In this document: piece after piece, positions 8,336-17,168 of the stretch
Numbering within the stretch: the first letter of the stretch is position 1
Layout of the letters: the number at the start of each line of letters is the position of its first letter
Assembly (NCBI RefSeq): GCF_000424185.1
Contig: NZ_AUJK01000014.1
Span: 16,472-80,471, forward strand
From: Prevotella sp. AGR2160
GTDB lineage: Bacteria; Bacteroidota; Bacteroidia; Bacteroidales; Bacteroidaceae
Length of the DNA stretch: 64,000 bases
Reading direction: 5' to 3'
The notes under the pieces: generated by a model
Database searches by the model: none
What the model saw: the letters and a program-made list of their open reading frames with translations, nothing else
Told to the model about the DNA's origin: nothing
Translations under genes and position numbers: made by a program

Positions 8336-9580
8336 ATGAGAACATTCCTTCCAACCTTTCTCCTGTCCATGGCCTCCCTCGTGGCCATGACCTTCGCGTC
8401 CTGCAGCAGTGAGGACCAGAATGCCGCCACCGGTGACGGCAACAGTTCCATGCTGAAGATTCAGGTATCCATGAGTGACGGTACCGGTGTCACGCAGACG
8501 CCCATGGGCGCCAAGGGAGCGACGGCTGTCGCCTCCCGTGCCGACAACCCGTCGTCGGCCAGTCCTTATAAGTATACGCCGGCCAACAATCCCAGTCCGG
8601 CCATCCCGCATTATTTCTGGAGCGGCGAGGACCGTCTGGGCATTTTCGTGCGTAAGGCCGTGAGTCCCTACGATGAGTATATCTTCATCACGAAGGACGA
8701 GGCGGGCAATAACCAGCGCAACCAGCCGATCGACAACTTCCGTTTCTACGCCTCCGGCAACTATCCTCAGCAACAGTGGATGACATACAGCAGCAGTGAG
8801 AAGCCCGTCCTCAGTTCGGATCTCGAAGGTCTCCTCTGCGCCTACTGGCCTTATGAGAAGACGATGACGTTCAACGGTAACGTGTACAACTATGATAACA
8901 ATGGCAACCGCCTCCTGCCGCCCGTCAACACCAATCAGCCGTCCGTCCACAGTTGGACTATCGACTGTACGACGGGTACCGACTATATGTACTGTGGCTG
9001 GGTAGGGTATAACGGCTCCACGAGTACGCCGCTCAACAGTACCCATCCCACGACGAACATCGAGATGAAGCACGCCCAGTGCATGATCAAGTTCTCCCTG
9101 CGTGTCGCCTCCGACTATATCGGTTCCGCGTCCCTGACGGACTTCCGCATGATCGGCGGCTTCGCCATGCACGGCACGATGGATATCACCGACGGCACCT
9201 ATGTGCCGACGCCCACGAAGGCCGGCAACCAGGACACCGTGCGCTACTATCATCAGGACTCCTCGAACCTGCGTACGCTGAACACGAACACGAACTATGC
9301 CGACAGCGTGTTCTGTCTGCCGTTCTCCGAGACGCAGCCGACGACGCTCCATTTCTCCGCCATCATCGACGGTAACACCTATAGCAACGATATCTCCTCC
9401 ATCACGCTCATGCGTGGCTATATCTATAATGTCAGACTCGTCCTGGCCAACAACGAGCTTATCATCAGCGGCGTGACCATCAAACAGTGGATCCCCTATT
9501 CCGATATCGCGGAGACGGCACTGCTGCCCAATGAGTCGGCCAAAGGCGGAAAGATGGAAGAACCGGAATCAACGAAATAG
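8336..9580 (+). CDS. Fimbrillin family lipoprotein
   Basis: A 414-aa lipoprotein with signal peptide and lipobox (TFASC, Cys23). Fimbrillin-type landmarks are LLCAYWPYEKTM (the AYWPY motif, about residue 165), IEMKHAQCMIKFSLRV (the K/HAqcmikF strand) and a C-terminal MRGYIYNVRLVLANNELIIS, then VTIKQWIPY. Residues 40-80 are low complexity (Ser, Ala, Pro). It follows a 97-bp AT-rich gap with no clear promoter box. Length and organisation match structural or accessory subunits of type V-like pili. The order of subunits in the fibre cannot be read from the sequence. The next gene starts 2 bp after its stop. Confidence 0.75.
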   Translation: MRTFLPTFLLSMASLVAMTFASCSSEDQNAATGDGNSSMLKIQVSMSDGTGVTQTPMGAKGATAVASRADNPSSASPYKYTPANNPSPAIPHYFWSGEDRLGIFVRKAVSPYDEYIFITKDEAGNNQRNQPIDNFRFYASGNYPQQQWMTYSSSEKPVLSSDLEGLLCAYWPYEKTMTFNGNVYNYDNNGNRLLPPVNTNQPSVHSWTIDCTTGTDYMYCGWVGYNGSTSTPLNSTHPTTNIEMKHAQCMIKFSLRVASDYIGSASLTDFRMIGGFAMHGTMDITDGTYVPTPTKAGNQDTVRYYHQDSSNLRTLNTNTNYADSVFCLPFSETQPTTLHFSAIIDGNTYSNDISSITLMRGYIYNVRLVLANNELIISGVTIKQWIPYSDIAETALLPNESAKGGKMEEPESTK

Positions 9581-9582
9581 TT

Positions 9583-10611
9583 ATGGCCAATTCTATTCAT
9601 CGCTCTGTCCTTCTTGGCTGCCGCCTGCTCCTCCTGGGGCTGACGGCAGCCCTGACGGCCTGCGGCAGCGACGGGACGGAAGGAGCGGCCCCCGCGGCAT
9701 CAGCAGTCCTGGAGGTGCGCTCCTTGACCGTCCCCTTGGCCGATGAGGCCGCGGCGAAAGGATCCCGGGTGAGCTATGCCACGGGGGATACCTATCTGCC
9801 CGAGGGCACGGAGATCGGTGTCACGCTGAAGAACGAGCAGCAGACCGAGCATGACTATGCGGCCTGTTTCAATCTCCTGTTCACGGCTGCGGGGAGTGCC
9901 ACGTCACAGACCTGGAGCCATAGTGGCGGCGTCGCCGTCACCGATGAGACGGCGCAGCTCTCGGCCTACTGGCCTTACGACAAGGATGCCGATCCGTATG
10001 CCCTCACCGTTGACGCCGCCAAGGGCGTCGACTGTCTCTACGCCCCTTTCGGCTATTGGACGAGTGGCAATGATCCGCTCAACTATCTCCATCCCGTCGT
10101 CCATCTCTCCATGAGTCATGCCCTCTCGGTGATCATCATCAACTTCAAGAACAATGCCTATACCTCCTCGGTAGGCGCGGGCAAGCTCGACCATATCCTC
10201 GTCAGCAGTAACGCCTATGCCACCCATGCCACCCTCAACACTACGGCGGGGACCTACTCCGCCTTCACGGGCCAGCATGAGGTGGAGCTGGAGGCGGAGC
10301 AGGTCACGATCCCGCAGGCCGGCACCGCCGAGGCGGCCATCGACACGTTCATGATCGTCCCCACGGGGAAGAGTGCCGCCATGACATTCAAGATCACCCT
10401 CGACGGAAAGGTCTACACGGTGACGACACCGGCGACGGTCTTTCAGAAGGGGTATGTCTATACCTATCATCTGCGCTATGACGACCGGGAGCTGAAGCTC
10501 GACGACAACGGCGTGACGATCGCCCAGTGGAACTATGCCACGATGCCGCCGATCCCCGATATGTGGAACCACTGGCATGTCGATCCTCATGGCGGGTATA
10601 ACGGCCATTAA
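9583..10611 (+). CDS. Fimbrillin family lipoprotein
   Basis: A 342-aa lipoprotein; lipobox LTAC with Cys27. It shares the architecture of the preceding gene: QLSAYWPYDKDADPYAL, then VHLSMSHALSVIIINFKN, an FMIVPTGKSAAMTFKITL strand, and a C-terminal KGYVYTYHLRYDDRELKL followed by VTIAQW. It is probably a paralogous pilin-like subunit. The ATG at 9583 lies 2 bp after the upstream stop, so translation is likely coupled. The product ends in a His/Trp-rich tail (MWNHWHVDPHGGYNGH), which is unusual for the family; metal binding is possible but speculative. Confidence 0.75.
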   Translation: MANSIHRSVLLGCRLLLLGLTAALTACGSDGTEGAAPAASAVLEVRSLTVPLADEAAAKGSRVSYATGDTYLPEGTEIGVTLKNEQQTEHDYAACFNLLFTAAGSATSQTWSHSGGVAVTDETAQLSAYWPYDKDADPYALTVDAAKGVDCLYAPFGYWTSGNDPLNYLHPVVHLSMSHALSVIIINFKNNAYTSSVGAGKLDHILVSSNAYATHATLNTTAGTYSAFTGQHEVELEAEQVTIPQAGTAEAAIDTFMIVPTGKSAAMTFKITLDGKVYTVTTPATVFQKGYVYTYHLRYDDRELKLDDNGVTIAQWNYATMPPIPDMWNHWHVDPHGGYNGH

Positions 10612-10620
10612 TCATTCATT

Positions 10621-11823
10621 ATGCGAAAAAACAAATTCTTTCCATCTTGCTGTGCCGCCCTGCTGCCCTTGATGCTCCTGTTGCCGGCCGCCTGTGCCGG
10701 TGGCGACGGGGGCGCGGATACCGGGGAGGCCACGGAGGCCGCGGGGACGGTGCCCATCGTCATCCGTGCCGTCATCGGTACGTCCTCACGGGCCCCGCAG
10801 GAGGAGCTGCAGGAGACGCGCCTCGCCTTCGGCCAGAACCTCTGGGTATGGGTCGACAAGGCGAAGGACGGCAAGGCGTATATCGGTGCGTGGGAGCATC
10901 TGTCGAATGGCGACGGCACCTTCGTCACCGTCAATCCCGGCATCCGCTATTTCCCCAACGGCAACCGCAGCATCAATGTCTATGCCGTTCATGCGAAGAC
11001 AGACCTCAAGGAGGGGGACAGCCGGCCGAAGAAACTGCTGCATCACTGTTATAACCTGCAGACCACCGACGAGAACTATCTGCAGTCGGACCTCCTCTGG
11101 GGCGACAGTCTCCCGGTGGCGGCCGGCAAGAGCGGCGACGGTGTCAAACTAAAGCTGCATCACATGCTCTCGAAGCTGCGCTTCTGTTTCCAGCCCGTGG
11201 GCAGTGTGACGGCGCAGACCCTGGAGGGCGCCAAGGTGGCCGTGACAAATGTCTACACCAACTGTACCCTCGATCCCGAGACGGGGGCGGGGACGACATA
11301 CGGCGAGCAGGGAGAGATCCAGTTCCCGTTGAAGCAGATCGATGCCTCGGCAACGACGTTCGACGGCGCCACCTACGGCTATTGTGTCGTGCCGCCGCAG
11401 CTCATCACGCCGCGGCGTCTCGTCACGATGACGCTGAAGGACGGCACGACGTTCTACTACCGGCCCGACAGCACGTTCTCCTTCGATCCGGGAAAGACCT
11501 ACACGTTCAATCTCCAGGTGAAGCAGACCATCAAGGTCGATCCCGGCGAGTTGGACACGCTGACGAATCATGACGAGCAGATCGTCTTTGATCTCGAGCC
11601 TATCGTCGCCACGCCTTTCGAGGTCACCGACTGGAACGCGGAGTCGTTTGATATCGTCTGGACGCAGCTCATCGCCGAGCCCGGCGACCCTGATATAGAA
11701 GAATGGAAATATGACAGTCACAGTCAGACGTGGACGTTCATCCAGGACGCCCTGGATGTCGACGACTGGATTCCGCAGAATGGCGGAACGAAGAATTATG
11801 ACAAGACAGATGTGGACAAATAA
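10621..11823 (+). CDS. Fimbrillin family lipoprotein
   Basis: A 400-aa lipoprotein (lipobox PAAC, Cys25). Central residues KLKLHHMLSKLRFCFQP are the fimbrillin H-x-L-s-K-L-r-F motif, and GKTYTFNLQVKQTIKV is the penultimate strand. A C-terminal extension of about 90 residues (from about residue 305) ends in acidic and aromatic residues, with VTDWNAESFDIVW and WIPQNGG; this is longer than in the two preceding paralogues. The start codon follows the previous stop by 9 bp. Expected location is the outer membrane surface, as a pilus subunit or basal factor. The gene shares the high-GC codon choice of its neighbours. Confidence 0.72.
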   Translation: MRKNKFFPSCCAALLPLMLLLPAACAGGDGGADTGEATEAAGTVPIVIRAVIGTSSRAPQEELQETRLAFGQNLWVWVDKAKDGKAYIGAWEHLSNGDGTFVTVNPGIRYFPNGNRSINVYAVHAKTDLKEGDSRPKKLLHHCYNLQTTDENYLQSDLLWGDSLPVAAGKSGDGVKLKLHHMLSKLRFCFQPVGSVTAQTLEGAKVAVTNVYTNCTLDPETGAGTTYGEQGEIQFPLKQIDASATTFDGATYGYCVVPPQLITPRRLVTMTLKDGTTFYYRPDSTFSFDPGKTYTFNLQVKQTIKVDPGELDTLTNHDEQIVFDLEPIVATPFEVTDWNAESFDIVWTQLIAEPGDPDIEEWKYDSHSQTWTFIQDALDVDDWIPQNGGTKNYDKTDVDK

Positions 11824-11833
11824 GGTCCGTAGA

Positions 11834-14410
11834 ATGAAAACGTATACGATGATGAGATACACTCCGATCATAACCCCTCTCCTGGCTGCCGCGGCACTCC
11901 TGCTGCTCTTCCCTTCCTGCGCCAATGACCTGACGGAGGGAGCAGGGACGGGCACGGGGACCATCGCCCTCCCGGCCGTCGTCGAGGAGCTGTCGGCGTA
12001 TAAGGCCGTCGACGTACAGCCGCGGGCCGCCCGGGCAGCAGGCGCCACGACGGGGCATGCGGCCTCACGCCGCCTCTTCGTCGGCTCCTCCTCTGTGGCG
12101 GGCATCGGGCTGCCGAAGGGACACGTCAACGCGGTCACGACGGCGGAGACCACGCCGGCGAGCCGCGGCCGGGTGGCGACGACGAAATGGTTCTACGACG
12201 ACTTCAGTCTGTCGTTCTATACCTATCCCGCGTCACAGTCCTGGGCCTCCTACAGCAACGGCCAGCCGTCGCCGGCCGTGAGTCATGAGCCGTTGGCCGT
12301 GTCGAAAAACTGGATGTCGAAGGAATACTGGCTCGGCACGTCCTATCGGTATGCCTTCTTCGCCTATGCCCCTTATGATGCCGAAGGCGTGGGGACGCTG
12401 ACGGCGGCAGGGGCTGTCGGCGGACCGAACTTCCATTATGTCGTGCCGTCGAACGCCACGGCCGAGAGCGACCTCCTCGTCGCCCATGACACCGATGTCC
12501 CCGGTGACTATAATGCCATCAAGACGCTGAAGTTCACCCATGCCCTCGCCGCCGTGCGCTTTGCCATCGGCGACAAGATGGCACGGGGACGGATCACGAA
12601 GATCCGCCTCACGGGCGTCTATGGCGAGGCCGACTACGACTATGCCACGGACTCGTGGCAGAACCTCTCCACGGAGAGCGACTTCGAACTTCAGCAGGCC
12701 TTCGTGATCCGGGAGGACGACAAGAACTATCTCCTCAACAACGTCGATAATCTCTTCATGATGCTACCGCAGACGCTGCCTGCCTCGGCGCAGATCGAGC
12801 TCACCGTCGATGACGGCGAGAGCCATACTTTCAATATCGGGATCGGCGGCAAGAAGTGGGAGCGCGGCACGATGACGACCTATTATATCTCCACGGCGGG
12901 CACGGGGAGCTCCTATCATCTGTTGATCTCGGCGTCGAGCCGTCCCGTCGACGGCGCCGGTGCCACGGCCCCCGTGAAGGTCATCAGCTATATCCGTTCC
13001 TACTACGGCACAGCGAAGGCCGTGCCCTGGACGGGCTATTTCACCCTCGGCAACGGGAGTGAGCAGCACACCGCCGACGCCGGCTTCATCAAGGGCTTTG
13101 TCAGTGAGGGCAAGGGCGGCGCCGACGGCAACGCGATGAGTCTCGCCTTCGACCAGTATGTCCCCGTGAGCACGGCGGCGAGCAGCAGCCATACGGAGAC
13201 CCTGCGGGCGGCTGCCGACGGCAGCCGTGACCTGCAGACGGGGCAGGAGAGTGCCAACTGCTATGTCGTCTCCGCCCCCGGCACCTATACGCTGCCCCTC
13301 GTCTATGGCAACAGTCTGAAGGCTGACGGGTCGGCGAACACGGCGGCCTTCACGGCGGCCGGCGGCACGGCGGTCTTCGTGGACCATAAGGGACAGACCA
13401 TCACGTCGCCGTATATCTACAACAAATACGCCCCTGCTGATGCCGTCATCCTCTGGCAGGACGCCCCCCATCTCGTCTCGCCGCCGTCGGTGAAGGTCGT
13501 CGATGACGGCCGGAAGCTGCAGTTCACCATCAAGGCCGACAGTATCTGTCAGGGCAATGCCGTCCTCGCCGTGCGCGACGCCGATAAGAACGTGCTGTGG
13601 TCGTGGCATATCTGGGTGACCGATGAGGCTCTGGACGCCGCCCATGCCGTGACGATCGACAACAACGGCGGCAGTCTGAGTTATATGCCCGTCCCCTTGG
13701 GCTATTGCGACAGTGAGAGCCGTCCTTACGGCATCCGTACGATGACGCTCCATGTGACGCAGGAGGAGTCGGGAGAGACGGCCGTGCGCACGCTCACGCA
13801 GGGCGGCAATGATGTCGTGGAGTACGGTGCCACGGCACCCTATTTCCAGTGGGGCCGCAAGGACCCGTTCCTGCCGAGTATGGGCACGGGGAATACCAAC
13901 AAGGGCGCTTACGACAATGCCTATCCGTTGGCGGCCGCCAATGAGAACCTGTCGGACGTCTCCGCCTCCATCTCCCGCCCGTGGGTGATGTCGTCGGCGA
14001 TGAACGGCTCCACGGAACTGTGGAATGCCGGCAACAGTGACCTCACGACGACGAGCGAGACGGTGACGAAGACCGTCTATGACCCGTCACCGGCGGGCTA
14101 CTGCGTACCCGCGGCCGCCATGGCCGTGGGATGGAACGGTCCGTCGCGGTCGATGTGGACGAGCCGCCTCGGCGTCTACGGCCGCTATGTCTACCATCAC
14201 GTGACGAATGTCGGCGGCTGGACCTTCTTCCCCGCCTTCGGATGGCGGACATCGCTCGCCGCCCCCGGTGAAGTCGGCGTTCAGGGCGACTACTGGTCGG
14301 CGGGACCGGCCTCCGGCGGCGCGTGGTATTTCTATTTCTTCAGTGACCGCATCAACTACCAAGGGATCGTGCGCAACTATGCGTTCACGATCTGGCCGAT
14401 GAAACAATAA
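11834..14410 (+). CDS. Large fimbrillin-type lipoprotein with C-terminal lectin-like domain, non-diversified sibling of the DGR target
   Basis: An 858-aa lipoprotein; the ATG at 11834 is preferred because it lies 10 bp after the previous stop and starts a signal peptide with lipobox FPSC (Cys29). It is collinear with the next gene along its whole length: YAFFAYAPYDAEG, SDLLVAHDTDVPGDYNAIK, HALAAVRFAIGDKMARG, LFMMLPQTLP, QESANCYVVSAPGTYTLPL, ITSPYI, LWSWHIWVTD, PLGYCDSESRPYG, TVYDPSPAGYCVPAA and a final GDYWSAGPASGG...AFTIWP. The C-terminal segment is the structural equivalent of the VR (YWSAG start, aromatic-rich middle), but at DNA level it does not match the TR. It is therefore a paralogue outside present DGR reach, perhaps an older or fixed version. 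Probable tip adhesin. Confidence 0.78.
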   Translation: MKTYTMMRYTPIITPLLAAAALLLLFPSCANDLTEGAGTGTGTIALPAVVEELSAYKAVDVQPRAARAAGATTGHAASRRLFVGSSSVAGIGLPKGHVNAVTTAETTPASRGRVATTKWFYDDFSLSFYTYPASQSWASYSNGQPSPAVSHEPLAVSKNWMSKEYWLGTSYRYAFFAYAPYDAEGVGTLTAAGAVGGPNFHYVVPSNATAESDLLVAHDTDVPGDYNAIKTLKFTHALAAVRFAIGDKMARGRITKIRLTGVYGEADYDYATDSWQNLSTESDFELQQAFVIREDDKNYLLNNVDNLFMMLPQTLPASAQIELTVDDGESHTFNIGIGGKKWERGTMTTYYISTAGTGSSYHLLISASSRPVDGAGATAPVKVISYIRSYYGTAKAVPWTGYFTLGNGSEQHTADAGFIKGFVSEGKGGADGNAMSLAFDQYVPVSTAASSSHTETLRAAADGSRDLQTGQESANCYVVSAPGTYTLPLVYGNSLKADGSANTAAFTAAGGTAVFVDHKGQTITSPYIYNKYAPADAVILWQDAPHLVSPPSVKVVDDGRKLQFTIKADSICQGNAVLAVRDADKNVLWSWHIWVTDEALDAAHAVTIDNNGGSLSYMPVPLGYCDSESRPYGIRTMTLHVTQEESGETAVRTLTQGGNDVVEYGATAPYFQWGRKDPFLPSMGTGNTNKGAYDNAYPLAAANENLSDVSASISRPWVMSSAMNGSTELWNAGNSDLTTTSETVTKTVYDPSPAGYCVPAAAMAVGWNGPSRSMWTSRLGVYGRYVYHHVTNVGGWTFFPAFGWRTSLAAPGEVGVQGDYWSAGPASGGAWYFYFFSDRINYQGIVRNYAFTIWPMKQ

Positions 14411-14446
14411 CATTTTATGACAACGAACATTCAAACAACATAGGAT

Positions 14447-17101
14447 ATGAAAAGATTTTTGGTTGAAACTCTCATCCTGGCGGCCGCGCTGTTGCTGACG
14501 GCTTGCTCCGAAGATACCTTCGACAACCTCTCCCGCGGGGAGGGGAAGATCGGCGCGTCGACGACGTTAACGGAGTCCGTCGATGTTGTCGGTGAGACGC
14601 GTGCCGGCACGCAGGCGCAGACCCGCACGATGAAAGGCTCACGGGGAAAGATGTTCCTGCGCTTCACCGCCGCACAGGGTATCCACGCCACCGACTGGCA
14701 GCGTGTGAAGGACGGCGAGGGACTGCCCGTGACGGGGGCGAAAGGCGGCACGCGCGGCCGCCCCGTGACGACGGACAACTTCCATGACGACTACCGCCTG
14801 TTTCTCTATAAGTATCCGCGCAGCGCGAAGTTCGATGCCGTCGCCGCGGCGACGATGCCATGGATCGTCGATGAACAGGTGCAGCGTGACCGTTCGTGGA
14901 TGACGTCGGAATACTGGCCCGGCGGCGGCAGCCACCTCACGTTCATCTGCTATGCTCCCTATGACGCGGCGGGTATCACGGGCCAGCCGACACTCTCCAC
15001 GAAGGGGTTCCCCGTGATCCATTATACCGTGCCTACGGATGCCACGAAACAGAGTGACCTCCTCGTCGACACGACGAAGGATGTGCCGGGGGATTATAAT
15101 CAAATCAAACAGCTCCATTTCAAGCATGCCTGCACGGCCGTGCAGTTCGCCGTCGGTGAGAAGATGGCGCCGTGCAATGTCACGTCCATTGCCATCAAGG
15201 GTGTCTATGGCGAGGGCGACTTCGACTATTCTACGATGCAGTGGTCGAACCTCTCGTCGACGAAGGACTTCTCCCTCTCGGCGAGTCTCCCCGTGCGCGC
15301 CACGGATCACAACAAGGTCATCAACAGTGGCGATTATACTTTTATGATGCTGCCGCAGACGCTCCCCGATGACGCGCAGGTGGAGATCACCGTCAATGAC
15401 GGCGCGGAGCATAAACTCACCTGCGATATCGGCGGACAGGTGTGGAAACCGGGCTATACCGTGACCTATTATCTCTCCACCTCCCGCACCGATGATGACT
15501 ATTTCCTCTCCGTGACACCGTCGGCCTCGACAGTGGCCCGCAAGGGCGGCACCGTCAGCTTCAGCGTGAAGAGCTACCGCATGACGTTCTATGGCTCTGA
15601 GGTCGCCGTGCCCTGGACGGGATCGTATACATCAACAGATGAGTTTGATGGAACCTCTGGCACTACCTCTCTTGGCTCGGGTGTTGGCACGGCAAGCGGC
15701 GAGACGAACACTTTGTCGTTCACGGCATCTTCTACGTTGCCACGTAGTCGTAGTTGGCGAAATTCACATACCATGACGTTGCAGAATGCTTCTGACGCAT
15801 CTTGTAACCTCATTAAACGGGACGGGCAGAGCGCGAACTGCTATGTCATTTCAGCCCCGGGCACCTATACCTTCCCGCTCGTCTATGGCAATGCCTTGAA
15901 TTATGCTAACGGCAGTTATGTAGATAATAGTACGTCTTATAGTTCATCGACTTTCGTCGACTACGAGGGCAATCATATCACGTCACCCTATATCGCTACT
16001 GCTGACGGTGGCAAGCATGAGCCCGATAATGCTTGTATCGTCTGGCAGGATGCCCCGGGCCTTGTCGATCCGTCAAGTCTGAAACTTGTCACGGCCGACG
16101 GCAAAAAATCCTTACAGTTTACGGTAGACAAGAAGCATATCTGTCCAGGTAACAGCGTCCTCGCCGTCCGTAATAAGAACGGACAGATTCTCTGGTCGTG
16201 GCATATTTGGGTGACTGACCATGACGTATCTACAAAAAATACCATTGATATCACTAATCGGCCTACGACGGGTGGCTCCATTACAAGTAAGTTTATGGAA
16301 GTACCTCTTGGATGGTGTGATGCAGAGACGCGTGTCTATAATGAGCGGTCTTTTACTTTTAATTTCCGTCAAAGTTCCGCAGAGAGCTCCGTCACTGCTG
16401 CCTGCACGGTTTTGCAGAATAGTGGTGACAGTACGTATGTCTATGGTGACAATGCCCCGTACTACCAATTTGGCCGTAAGGATCCTATGTTGCCAAGTAA
16501 CGGCGCTACAAATAATTCTGCGTCTGATGCTGGAATTGATAAACCCTATTATGACTATAATTATTTGTGGAGTATTAATAATAGTCAGGTGTCTACCGCA
16601 ACAGGTATTCAGAATCCGTTTACGTTCTATTATGCTGTTAATGATGACTGGTCTACTTCCCATAACTATGATTACTGGAATATCAACTTCACGAGTGCCG
16701 CCGGAGTGAATAATACAGCTGTTGTTAAGACTATTTACGATCCGGCTCCGGCAGGATTCCACGAGCCTTGCACGGCTGCTTTTACGAGTTTTACCACTAC
16801 AGGAGGAAATACCGTAAGTAGTGGTCAGTTTAATGTTTCAGGTAGTTTTAATCAAGGATGGAATTTTTATAATGTGAGTCGGACGAAGACAATATTCTTC
16901 AAAGCTTTGGGATGTAGATCCTCGTATAGTGGTGATGCAAATGGTGTGGCGATTTGGACTAACGTGCGCGGCTACTATTGGTCCGCCGGGGCCTCTTCGG
17001 CTGTGGACGCGCGTTTCTTGAGCTTCGGTTCGGGCTACGTGTACCCGCAGTGCGAGGGCTGCCGGGCTTATGGCTTTACGTGTCGTCCGGTCTCAGAATG
17101 A
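14447..17101 (+). CDS. DGR target: fimbrillin-type lipoprotein with variable C-type-lectin-like tip domain
   Basis: An 884-aa lipoprotein (lipobox LTAC, Cys20). The N-terminal two thirds parallel the preceding gene (ICYAPYDAAG, SDLLVDTTKDVPGDYNQIK, HACTAVQFAVGEKMAP, FMMLPQTLPDDAQVEITV, SANCYVISAPGTYTFPLVYG, LWSWHIWVTDHD, VPLGWCDAETRVYNER). Residues about 690-884 form a FISUMP/C-type-lectin-like domain. Its last 46 codons contain the VR; the repeat starts exactly at codon 839. Twelve codons differ from the TR: R841, Y843, D854, F857, S859, G861, Y864, Y866, C869, G871, C872 and F877. The scaffold YWSAGASSAV and the end TCRPVS are kept. Avd and RT lie directly downstream. From about 15625 to 16950 the DNA is clearly more AT-rich than the rest of the gene. 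I infer a surface-exposed, lipid-anchored adhesin of a pilus-like structure whose ligand-binding face is diversified. Confidence 0.88.
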   Translation: MKRFLVETLILAAALLLTACSEDTFDNLSRGEGKIGASTTLTESVDVVGETRAGTQAQTRTMKGSRGKMFLRFTAAQGIHATDWQRVKDGEGLPVTGAKGGTRGRPVTTDNFHDDYRLFLYKYPRSAKFDAVAAATMPWIVDEQVQRDRSWMTSEYWPGGGSHLTFICYAPYDAAGITGQPTLSTKGFPVIHYTVPTDATKQSDLLVDTTKDVPGDYNQIKQLHFKHACTAVQFAVGEKMAPCNVTSIAIKGVYGEGDFDYSTMQWSNLSSTKDFSLSASLPVRATDHNKVINSGDYTFMMLPQTLPDDAQVEITVNDGAEHKLTCDIGGQVWKPGYTVTYYLSTSRTDDDYFLSVTPSASTVARKGGTVSFSVKSYRMTFYGSEVAVPWTGSYTSTDEFDGTSGTTSLGSGVGTASGETNTLSFTASSTLPRSRSWRNSHTMTLQNASDASCNLIKRDGQSANCYVISAPGTYTFPLVYGNALNYANGSYVDNSTSYSSSTFVDYEGNHITSPYIATADGGKHEPDNACIVWQDAPGLVDPSSLKLVTADGKKSLQFTVDKKHICPGNSVLAVRNKNGQILWSWHIWVTDHDVSTKNTIDITNRPTTGGSITSKFMEVPLGWCDAETRVYNERSFTFNFRQSSAESSVTAACTVLQNSGDSTYVYGDNAPYYQFGRKDPMLPSNGATNNSASDAGIDKPYYDYNYLWSINNSQVSTATGIQNPFTFYYAVNDDWSTSHNYDYWNINFTSAAGVNNTAVVKTIYDPAPAGFHEPCTAAFTSFTTTGGNTVSSGQFNVSGSFNQGWNFYNVSRTKTIFFKALGCRSSYSGDANGVAIWTNVRGYYWSAGASSAVDARFLSFGSGYVYPQCEGCRAYGFTCRPVSE
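16961..17096 (+). repeat. DGR variable repeat (VR)
   Basis: A 136-bp repeat matching the TR at 18388-18523 with 119 identical positions. All 17 differences fall on TR adenines (7 to T, 9 to G, 1 to C); no C, G or T of the TR is changed. The last 18 bp (17079-17096), CGTGTCGTCCGGTCTCAG, are identical to the TR and would act as the initiation-of-homing end. The sequences diverge immediately after, with the target stop codon 3 bp downstream. Confidence 0.96.
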
Positions 17102-17133
17102 AACATCGAAATCCGATTATTTGATCATTTTAG

Positions 17134-17150
17134 CCGCCTTTATGTGGCGG
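17134..17150 (+). other. Hairpin downstream of the VR, possible homing-associated structure
   Basis: CCGCC (17134-17138), a 7-nt loop and GGCGG (17146-17150), 37 bp after the VR end and just before avd. Hairpins just downstream of the VR help retrohoming in the Bordetella phage DGR. The stem is only 5 bp, so this is a candidate only; it could also attenuate transcription into avd. Confidence 0.35.
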
Positions 17151-17168
17151 AGATAAAAATTAGAATTT

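Noticed and set aside
14224..14410. Second VR at the end of the 858-aa paralogue
   Set aside because: Protein-level similarity (YWSAG) exists, but the DNA does not match the TR in the non-adenine positions, so it cannot be a present target.
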